A DNA stretch of 5,353 nt. Origin: Rhodoferax sp. (GTDB lineage: Bacteria > Pseudomonadota > Gammaproteobacteria > Burkholderiales > Burkholderiaceae_C). The stretch covers positions 1 through 5,353 of the forward strand of contig JAQGMQ010000485.1 of assembly GCA_028292305.1 (NCBI GenBank), given 5' to 3'. Position numbers and translations under genes: made by a program. The notes under the pieces were generated by a model that saw nothing but the letters and a program-made list of their open reading frames with translations, did not search any database and was not told where the DNA came from. Every line of letters starts with the position of its first letter. Position 1 is the stretch's first letter. Of the stretch, positions 1 to 4,097 are shown piece by piece.

Positions 1-384
1 GGCCACCACGTCCAGCAGGATGTCGGGATAGGCCGCGAGGAACGGAGGCACGATGCGCGCCAACACCAGCCGCGCCGCGCTGACCGGCACGTTGAGCCGC
101 AGCGTGCCGGCGGGCCGGTCGCGAAAACCGTTGACCACGTCGAGCGCGGCCTCCACCTCCACCAGCGCGGGGCCGAGCCGATCAAGCAGCCGCGCGCCGG
201 CCTCGGTGGGTGCCACGCTGCGGGTGGTGCGGTGCAACAGCCGCACGCCGAGTTTGGCCTCGAGCCGGCGCACCGCCTCGCTGAGGCTGGACGCGCTGCC
301 GCCAGTGGCACGCGCGGCCTCGCGGAAGCCGCCTGCGCGGGCTACCGCGAGCAATGCGGTGAGGTCGCCGAGATCTGCTGCCAT
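1..384 (-). CDS. LysR-family transcriptional regulator, N-terminal part (runs off the left edge)
   Basis: This is the first 128 residues of a LysR-type regulator. Residues 1-63 form the winged helix-turn-helix: an ALLAVARAGGFREAARA helix, then SASSLSEAVRRLEAKLGVRLLHRTTRS, the recognition helix and wing, ending in PTEAG. A linker helix follows, and from about residue 90 the start of the periplasmic-binding-like effector domain (GTLRLNVPVSAARLV). The rest, about 170 residues in a normal member, lies beyond base 1. The chosen start is the ATG at 384-382, which puts the helix-turn-helix at the usual distance from the N-terminus. An in-frame ATG at 432-430 would add 16 residues with no family resemblance. 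Neither start has a strong ribosome binding site. The gene is divergent from the aldo/keto reductase gene at 488, the classic arrangement for a LysR regulator and its target. The HRTTRS wing is common among LysR members beside oxidoreductase genes. Family certain; inducer unknown. Confidence 0.93.
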   Translation of the reverse strand, partial: MAADLGDLTALLAVARAGGFREAARATGGSASSLSEAVRRLEAKLGVRLLHRTTRSVAPTEAGARLLDRLGPALVEVEAALDVVNGFRDRPAGTLRLNVPVSAARLVLARIVPPFLAAYPDILLDVVA

Positions 385-435
385 GGTGGTGGTGTGTTCG
401 AGATTCCGCACAGCCTGTGCCGATTGCACCATCTT

Positions 436-450
436 ATCGCGCAAGTCGAT
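436..450. promoter_or_regulatory. Candidate LysR binding box between the divergent LysR and aldo/keto reductase genes
   Basis: The 15-base sequence ATCGCGCAAGTCGAT is an interrupted palindrome (ATCG-N7-CGAT) and contains the T-N11-A core typical of LysR operators (T437, A449). It lies 38 bases before the reductase start and about 50 bases before the preferred LysR start, so it could serve both autoregulation and activation. Four-base arms can arise by chance, so the match alone is weak. No convincing -35/-10 pair was found in this spacer. Confidence 0.3.
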
Positions 451-487
451 GCCGCCTACAGTCTCGTCATACCAACCGGAAACCACC

Positions 488-1366
488 ATGAACAACACCA
501 TCGACCTCAGCCAGGCAGGCAGCTTCACGCTCGGCACACGCACCGTCAAACGCCTGGGCTACGGCGCCATGCAGCTCGCCGGCAAGGGCGTCTTCGGGCC
601 ACCGAAAGACCGCGCCGCGGCCGTTGCCGTGCTGCGCGCGGCCATCGAGGCCGGCGTCGACCACATCGACACCAGCGACTTCTACGGCCCGCACATCACC
701 AACCAGATCATCCGCGAGGCGCTGCACCCTTACCGCGACGACCTGGTCATCGTCACCAAGATCGGCGCCCGCCGCGGTGACGACGCGTCGTGGAACCCGG
801 CATTCTCGGCACAGGACCTGACGCAGGCGGTGCACGACAACCTGCGCAACCTGGGGCTCGACGTGCTGGACGTGGTCAACCTGCGCAGCATGTTCGACGT
901 GCACGGGCCGGCCGAAGGCTCGCTCGAAGCGCCGCTCACCGCGCTGGCCGAACTGCAGCGGCAGGGCCTGGTGCGCCACATCGGCCTGAGCAACGTGACC
1001 GCCAAACAGGTCGCCGACGGCCGCCGCATCTGCCCCATCGTGTGTGTGCAGAACATGTACAACCTGGCGCAGCGCGCCGACGACGCGTTGATCGACGACC
1101 TGGGCCGGCACGGCACGGCCTATGTGCCGTTCTTCCCGCTAGGCGGCTTCACGCCGCTGCAGTCGACGGCGCTGTCCGAGGTGGCCAAAACGCTCGGCGC
1201 CACGCCGATGCAGGTGGCGCTGGCCTGGCTGCTGCAGCGTGCCCCCAACATCCTGTTGATTCCGGGCACATCGTCGGTGGGGCATCTGCGTGAAAACCTG
1301 GCGGCGGTCGACCTGCGCTTGCCGGCCGAGGCGGTGGCCACGCTGAACGGCATCGCGGGCGCCTGA
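488..1366 (+). CDS. pdxI: Aldo/keto reductase, PdxI/YdbC-like (probable NADPH-dependent pyridoxal reductase)
   Basis: This 292-residue cytosolic TIM-barrel aldo/keto reductase closely resembles, from memory, E. coli YdbC (PdxI), an NADPH-dependent reductase that turns pyridoxal into pyridoxine in vitamin B6 salvage. Shared landmarks are RLGYGAMQLAG near residue 22, FGPPKDR near 36, HIDTSDFYGPH (59-69), VTKIGARRGDDASW (89-102), VRHIGLSNV, VPFFPLGGFTPLQS and the cofactor-binding segment IPGTSSVGHLREN near the C-terminus. The catalytic residues Asp61, Tyr66 and Lys91 are present. The usual fourth residue, His, is replaced by Asn131 (DVVNLR); I recall the same Asn in YdbC, so it looks family-specific. 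The chosen start is the ATG at 488, which matches the family N-terminus; the frame stays open upstream to about 53 only because it is antisense to the LysR gene. The ribosome binding site is weak (GGAA about 8 bases upstream). The exact substrate in this organism is inferred. Confidence 0.93.
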   Translation: MNNTIDLSQAGSFTLGTRTVKRLGYGAMQLAGKGVFGPPKDRAAAVAVLRAAIEAGVDHIDTSDFYGPHITNQIIREALHPYRDDLVIVTKIGARRGDDASWNPAFSAQDLTQAVHDNLRNLGLDVLDVVNLRSMFDVHGPAEGSLEAPLTALAELQRQGLVRHIGLSNVTAKQVADGRRICPIVCVQNMYNLAQRADDALIDDLGRHGTAYVPFFPLGGFTPLQSTALSEVAKTLGATPMQVALAWLLQRAPNILLIPGTSSVGHLRENLAAVDLRLPAEAVATLNGIAGA

Positions 1367-1387
1367 CGCGACGCCGACCCGGAAAGG

Positions 1388-2290
1388 CTACAGCGCCGGC
1401 ATCTGCATCTTCGGCCCGCAGTAGTCGCAGACGAAGTTGACGAAGGCCGACACCTTGGGACTCACCAGCCGCCGCGAGGCGTGCAGCGCCCATACCTCGG
1501 CCGGCGGCGCGGTGGCGTGGCCCCAGCAGACCAGGCGGCCAGAGGCCAGGTCTTGCGCCACCACGGAATGCGGCACCAGGGCCGCCCCCAGGCCCGTGTA
1601 CAGCGCTTCGCGCATCGGCAAGGGCGTCGAGAATTTCAGCACCGCCCTGGGAAAATAGACTTTCGCGCTGCCATCGTCGGGGTCGGTGACATGCCAGGCC
1701 TCGTCGTCGGGCGCGCCGATGCGCATCACGGCGGGGAACATGGAAGCGGGCGCCCGCGTGGCGCCGGACGCCGGGCGTAGCAGGCCGGGTGCTGCCACCA
1801 GCACCATCGGGTTGCGCAGAAAGCAGCGGCCCACCAGGCTGTCGTCCGGGCGGGGGTTCACCCGGATCACGATGTCGACCTCGTCCGTCACCAGGTCGAC
1901 GAACTTGTCCTCGGTGCTGACTTCCAGCAGCACCTCAGGGAAAGCCGCCACAAAGGCCGCCGCCATCGGCCCCAGCATGGTCTGGCCGAACAGCATCGGC
2001 GCACTCACATGCAAGCGCCCGCTGGGCCGCCCGAGCCCGGCCTTCACATCCTGCAGCGCCTCGGCGATTTCGCCATAAGGCGCCTCGGTGCGGGCGTGCA
2101 ACACCGCGCCCTCTTCCGTCAGCCGCAGGCCGCGCGCACCGCGCTCGATTAGGCGCACCCCGAGGTTTGCTTCCAGCTCACGCACCCGGCGCGACAGCGT
2201 GGCCTTCGACTGCCCGCTGGCCCGGCTGGCCCGACCGAAGCCGCCGTGCGTGGCCACCAAGTTGAAGTCCGCCAGCGCGTGGTAATCCAT
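1388..2290 (-). CDS. LysR-family transcriptional regulator, complete
   Basis: This is a complete 300-residue regulator, the standard LysR length. The winged helix-turn-helix occupies residues 1-61 (ADFNLVATHGGFGRASRASG, then KATLSRRVRELEANLGVRLIERG and LRLTEEG). It is followed by a linker helix and the two-lobed effector-binding domain from about residue 90 (GRLHVSAPMLFGQTMLGP, DEVDIVIRV, GLGAALVPHSVVAQDLASGRLV). The start chosen is the ATG at 2290-2288. An in-frame ATG at 2389 would add 33 residues unlike any LysR N-terminus, translated from the AT-rich promoter spacer. No good Shine-Dalgarno precedes the chosen start. The gene is divergent from the NmrA-like dehydrogenase gene at 2426, its most likely target, and converges with the aldo/keto reductase gene, leaving 21 bases between the stops and no obvious terminator hairpin. 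It probably also represses itself, since a palindrome lies just upstream of its start. Inducer unknown. Confidence 0.95.
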   Translation of the reverse strand: MDYHALADFNLVATHGGFGRASRASGQSKATLSRRVRELEANLGVRLIERGARGLRLTEEGAVLHARTEAPYGEIAEALQDVKAGLGRPSGRLHVSAPMLFGQTMLGPMAAAFVAAFPEVLLEVSTEDKFVDLVTDEVDIVIRVNPRPDDSLVGRCFLRNPMVLVAAPGLLRPASGATRAPASMFPAVMRIGAPDDEAWHVTDPDDGSAKVYFPRAVLKFSTPLPMREALYTGLGAALVPHSVVAQDLASGRLVCWGHATAPPAEVWALHASRRLVSPKVSAFVNFVCDYCGPKMQMPAL

Positions 2291-2294
2291 GGAT

Positions 2295-2310
2295 GTTTCA
2301 ATATTGAGAC
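2295..2310. promoter_or_regulatory. Near-perfect 16-base palindrome, candidate operator for the divergent LysR regulator
   Basis: GTTTCAATATTGAGAC is a palindrome with one mismatched pair; the central TCAATATTGA is perfect. It sits 5-20 bases upstream of the LysR start and overlaps the candidate -35 of the dehydrogenase gene. A regulator bound here could block its own transcription or translation start and influence the divergent gene. The match to LysR-type A/T-rich dyads is suggestive only. Confidence 0.45.
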
Positions 2311-2331
2311 GATATGTCCATATTTTAGAGT
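2304..2331 (+). promoter_or_regulatory. Candidate sigma-70 promoter for the NmrA-like dehydrogenase gene
   Basis: A -35-like TTGAGA (2304-2309, 5 of 6 matches) is separated by 16 bases from a -10-like TAGAGT (2326-2331, 4 of 6). Transcription would begin near 2338, giving a leader of roughly 85-90 bases. The sequence stands out because its surroundings are GC-rich. Other registers in the same AT-rich stretch are possible. Confidence 0.35.
2312..2323. promoter_or_regulatory. Second inverted repeat (ATATG-TC-CATAT) in the divergent promoter
   Basis: Perfect 5-base arms are separated by 2 bases. Its centre is 15 bases from that of the neighbouring palindrome at 2295-2310. Two dyads side by side match the paired recognition and activation sites that LysR tetramers use. 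It also overlaps the candidate -10 regions of both divergent promoters, so part of its AT-richness may be promoter sequence rather than operator. Confidence 0.35.
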
Positions 2332-2351
2332 CTATGAACCGCCGGTGTAAC
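2322..2351 (-). promoter_or_regulatory. Candidate sigma-70 promoter for the leftward LysR gene
   Basis: On the minus strand a -35-like GTTACA (2351-2346, 4 of 6) and a -10-like TAAAAT (2327-2322, 5 of 6) are 18 bases apart. Transcription would start near 2315 and yield a leader of about 25 bases. Its -10 overlaps the -10 of the opposing promoter, so the two would compete for polymerase. Confidence 0.3.
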
Positions 2352-2384
2352 GACTTATCTTCAGTCACCGGAGCAAAACGCTCC
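2342..2384 (+). other. Two small inverted repeats in the leader of the dehydrogenase gene
   Basis: CCGGTG (2342-2347) and CACCGG (2366-2371) form a 6-base inverted repeat around an 18-base spacer. GGAGC (2370-2374) and GCTCC (2380-2384) form a short hairpin with an AAAAC loop. The two structures share bases 2370-2371, so they cannot both form fully. No U-tract follows, so this is not a classic intrinsic terminator. A role in the leader is speculative. Confidence 0.2.
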
Positions 2385-2414
2385 ACCACCGCACCGCCAT
2401 CGGTGCATCACTTC

Positions 2415-2419
2415 AGGAG
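2415..2419 (+). promoter_or_regulatory. Ribosome binding site of the NmrA-like dehydrogenase gene
   Basis: AGGAG lies 6 bases before the ATG at 2426. It is a strong site that fixes this start. Confidence 0.8.
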
Positions 2420-2425
2420 TTCAAG

Positions 2426-3301
2426 ATGAGCATTCTCGTAACCGGCAGCACCGGCCGCATCGGTAGCCAGGTCGTCGCCCAGCTAACCCAAAGCGGCGCC
2501 AGCGTGCGCGCCCTCACCCGTTCGCCGGACAAGGCGCGCTTCCCCGCCGGCGTGACGGCCGTCGCCGGCGACCTGCTCGACGCACAGGCCATGCGCAAAG
2601 CCCTGGTCGGCGTGAAGACGCTGTTCCTGTTGGTCAGCAACGCGCCCGACGAATTGACCCAGGCCATCAACACCCTCGGGCTGGCACATGAAGCGGGCGT
2701 GCAAGGCATCGTCTATCTGTCGGTGACGCGGTCGACCGCATACACCGACGTGGCCCATTTCACCGCCAAACACGCGGTCGAAAAGATGATCGCGCAACTG
2801 GGCTTGCCGGCCACCGTGCTGCGCCCGTCGTACTTCATGCAGAACGACGCAGGCCTCAAGGACGCGCTGCAACAGGCCGGCCTGTATGTGTCGCCGGTGG
2901 GCACGGTGGGCGTGTCGATGGTGGATGTGCGCGACATCGCCGACGCCGCCGTGCGCGAACTGCTGCGCCGCGACCGTGCGCCGGCAGCCTTGCCCAGCGA
3001 GACCTATGAGTTGTCGGGCCCCGACGCACTCACCGGCCCGTCGCTCGCCGCCGTCTGGGCCGATGTGCTCGGCCGCCCCGTGCGTTATGCCGGCGACGAC
3101 CTCGACAAATTCGAGCAGGCCGTCGCCGCGCGTGGCCCGGCCTGGCTGGCCTATGACATGCGTGCCATGATGCGCCGCTACCAGCAGGACGGCGCGGTGG
3201 CGACCGGCGCCGACCTTGCCAGGCTCACCACCCTGCTCGGTCGCCCGCCACGCAGCTACCGCGATTTCGCCACCGAAACCGCCCGCCAATGGGCCGCCTG
3301 A
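2426..3301 (+). CDS. NmrA-like atypical short-chain dehydrogenase, NAD(P)-binding Rossmann protein
   Basis: This 291-residue protein belongs to the NmrA/QOR2-like atypical short-chain dehydrogenases. The N-terminal Rossmann motif is GSTGRIG (residues 7-13, GxxGxxG). An Arg at 32 after the second strand (RALTRSPDK) points to NADP(H) over NAD(H), and GDLLD (48-52) marks the adenine-binding edge. Family hallmarks follow: VQGIVYLSVTRS, HFTAKHAVEKMI (111-122), LPATVLRPSYFMQN (127-140) and VDVRDIADAAV (166-176). The classical YxxxK pair is not evident; Lys115 sits in the position NmrA-type proteins conserve. Characterised relatives include the quinone oxidoreductase YtfG and redox-sensing NmrA, so either quinone/enone reduction or cofactor sensing is possible; substrate unknown. 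The strong AGGAG site supports the start. It is divergent from the LysR gene at 2290 and probably cotranscribed with the small gene at 3346. Confidence 0.9.
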   Translation: MSILVTGSTGRIGSQVVAQLTQSGASVRALTRSPDKARFPAGVTAVAGDLLDAQAMRKALVGVKTLFLLVSNAPDELTQAINTLGLAHEAGVQGIVYLSVTRSTAYTDVAHFTAKHAVEKMIAQLGLPATVLRPSYFMQNDAGLKDALQQAGLYVSPVGTVGVSMVDVRDIADAAVRELLRRDRAPAALPSETYELSGPDALTGPSLAAVWADVLGRPVRYAGDDLDKFEQAVAARGPAWLAYDMRAMMRRYQQDGAVATGADLARLTTLLGRPPRSYRDFATETARQWAA

Positions 3302-3333
3302 GCAGTCGACACCAAACCACCAATACCCTGATG

Positions 3334-3339
3334 AAGGAG
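3334..3339 (+). promoter_or_regulatory. Ribosome binding site of the 130-residue gene
   Basis: AAGGAG lies 6 bases before the ATG at 3346 and decides the start. The frame is open 57 bases further upstream to an ATG at 3289, but that ATG lies inside the previous gene and has no site of this quality. Confidence 0.8.
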
Positions 3340-3345
3340 CACCCC

Positions 3346-3738
3346 ATGAACACATCGCCTGACAAGAAGAAAGTCCTGTTCGTCGGCCAGGTCCCGGAGA
3401 CGGTCGACTTTACCGACCCGGCCCTGCCGCCCGGCTTCGACGCCGCCAAGATCCACGCCGGCATCGCCGCCGGCATGCAGCAGATGGCCGACCGCGGCTG
3501 GCTCGCCGACCTGTGCCTGGTGCAACCCGACGAGACGGCCACCACCGCGTTGACGCAACGGCTGGCTGGCAAGGTCTACGACTGCGTGGTCATCGGTGGA
3601 GGACTTCGGATTCCCGCAAAGAGTCTGCTGCTGTTTGAGCGGCTGGTGAACACCGTGCACCGGGCTGCGCCTGGGATGGCGATTGCGTTCAACACCAGTC
3701 CGGTGGATACGGCGGATGCGGCGGGGCGGTGGCTGTGA
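3346..3738 (+). CDS. Conserved-looking hypothetical protein, 130 residues, probable Rossmann-like fold
   Basis: I cannot assign a function. The 130-residue product reads like an alpha/beta protein. It has a first strand KKVLFVGQVPETVDF (8-22), a helix around residues 32-48 (AAKIHAGIAAGMQQMADRG), a second strand ADLCLVQP, an acidic/Thr-rich helix (DETATTALTQRLA), a strand YDCVVIGGGLR, and a C-terminal helix LLLFERLVNTVHRAAP. It ends in AIAFNTSPVDTADAAGRWL. No signal peptide, membrane segment or cysteine cluster is visible. VFVGQ-PETVDF and YDCVVIGGG resemble short hypothetical proteins I have seen in proteobacteria next to dehydrogenases, from memory only. It starts 44 bases after the dehydrogenase stop with its own strong ribosome site and no intervening terminator, so it is probably the second gene of that operon. 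Codon use supports a real gene, though the last third uses more GGA and CGG codons than its neighbours. Confidence 0.8.
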   Translation: MNTSPDKKKVLFVGQVPETVDFTDPALPPGFDAAKIHAGIAAGMQQMADRGWLADLCLVQPDETATTALTQRLAGKVYDCVVIGGGLRIPAKSLLLFERLVNTVHRAAPGMAIAFNTSPVDTADAAGRWL

Positions 3739-3849
3739 GGCGGCAACGCATCGGCGAGCCGCTCCGCATTCCGGGGTAAACTCAGCGCCGCCCGACAGCC
3801 CAAGCGGTTCGTCGGCGCAGGCCCCGTCATTCGACTGCGGGTTGAAGAT
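3739..3849. other. Spacer between the hypothetical gene and tRNA-Gly
   Basis: This 111-base GC-rich spacer must carry the promoter of the tRNA gene if it is not read from upstream. The only plausible -10 is TAAACT at 3777-3782 (4 of 6), about 67 bases before the mature tRNA; no matching -35 is clear. I see no terminator for the preceding operon and no small gene. Confidence 0.3.
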
Positions 3850-3923
3850 GCGGGTGTAGCTCAATGGTAGAGCTGTTGCTTCCCAAGCAACTGACGAGGG
3901 TTCGATTCCCTTCACCCGCTCCA
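3850..3923 (+). tRNA. tRNA-Gly, anticodon CCC (reads GGG)
   Basis: The 74-base gene folds as a complete cloverleaf with encoded CCA. The acceptor arms are GCGGGTG (3850-3856) and CACCCGC (3913-3919). The D-stem is GCTC/GAGC (3859-3862, 3870-3873). The anticodon stem is GTTGC/GCAAC (3875-3879, 3887-3891) around loop TTCCCAA, giving anticodon CCC at 3882-3884. The T-arm is GAGGG-TTCGATT-CCCTT (3896-3912). The discriminator is T3920, as usual for bacterial glycine tRNAs, followed by CCA (3921-3923). The gene shows no damage even though it is the apparent integration site of the downstream element, which suggests that the element restores the 3' end. Confidence 0.97.
3896..3923 (+). other. Probable attachment site (island left end) in the 3' part of tRNA-Gly
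   Basis: P4-type integrases usually recombine within the T-arm to the 3' end of a tRNA gene and sit just inside the element. Here such an integrase gene begins 174 bases after the CCA. The attachment core should therefore lie within the T-arm and acceptor 3' strand. Its exact limits cannot be seen because the partner repeat at the other end of the island is outside the window. Confidence 0.6.
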
Positions 3924-3941
3924 TTAATGGCCCCCACTAGG

Positions 3942-4036
3942 CGTCATATCCAACCAAAATCTCTTTTAGATCAACGATCTTCGCCCATATTGGGCCGTCA
4001 TGTTGCGTCATGTGCCACCATTGCAGCGCACATGAC
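3942..4036. repeat. Cluster of CGTCATGT repeats between the tRNA and the integrase gene
   Basis: CGTCATGT occurs twice in exact tandem with a 10-base period (3996-4003 and 4006-4013). A near copy, CGTCATAT, lies at 3942-3949. An inverted copy lies within GCACATGAC (4028-4036), which forms a perfect 9-base inverted repeat with GTCATGTGC (4007-4015) around a 12-base spacer. Arm-type integrase sites and excisionase sites are commonly short, helically phased repeats like these, so a recombination role is the simplest reading. The function is inferred from position and pattern only. Confidence 0.5.
3968..3995. repeat. Two adjacent short palindromes downstream of tRNA-Gly
   Basis: AGATC-AAC-GATCT (3968-3980) and GCCCA-TAT-TGGGC (3983-3995) each have perfect 5-base arms with a 3-base spacer, and are separated by 2 bases. 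Both have the form of small protein-binding dyads. They could be sites for an excisionase, integrase or repressor, or part of the integrase promoter; the sequence does not decide. Confidence 0.4.
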
Positions 4037-4050
4037 TTAGGGGTACAAAC

Positions 4051-4097
4051 AGGGGAACCGGGGACATTTCCCCATTTTTGAAGGAATTTGTTCCCCT
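4051..4097 (+). promoter_or_regulatory. Nested inverted repeats abutting the integrase start codon
   Basis: AGGGGAAC (4051-4058) and GTTCCCCT (4090-4097) are perfect 8-base arms, the second ending immediately before the ATG. Inside them GGGGA-CATT-TCCCC (4060-4073) forms a second perfect hairpin. The only Shine-Dalgarno candidate, AAGGA (4081-4085), lies in the remaining loop, 12 bases from the ATG, which is longer than usual. In RNA the outer stem would place the start codon at the base of a helix and could limit translation; in DNA the arms could be a repressor or integrase operator. Confidence 0.5.

Noticed and set aside
53..487. N-terminal 145-codon extension of the aldo/keto reductase frame
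   Set aside because: It is antisense to the LysR gene, low in complexity and rich in Ser/Arg/Ala, and the family N-terminus begins at the ATG at 488.
1364..1390. Possible bidirectional terminator between the convergent aldo/keto reductase and LysR genes
   Set aside because: The 21-base gap contains no stem-loop with a U-tract; only partial GC complementarity that reaches into the coding sequences.
2291..2389. 33-residue N-terminal extension of the second LysR regulator
   Set aside because: It is translated from the AT-rich promoter spacer, resembles no LysR N-terminus, and the ATG at 2290 places the helix-turn-helix correctly.
2483..3355. A 290-codon leftward open frame across the NmrA-like gene
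   Set aside because: The opposite strand encodes a clear Rossmann protein with conserved motifs and a strong ribosome site; this frame is a GC-rich shadow full of His/Arg/Gly.
3256..3924. A 222-codon leftward open frame beginning MERVKGIEPSSVAWEATALPLSYTR
   Set aside because: Its first residues are the antisense translation of tRNA-Gly, a well-known source of spurious proteins, and the rest is antisense to the 130-residue gene and the end of the dehydrogenase gene.
3924..4097. CRISPR array or small RNA gene in the tRNA-integrase spacer
   Set aside because: The repeats are only 8-9 bases with no spacer regularity of CRISPR type, and no promoter-plus-terminator pair supports a discrete RNA gene.
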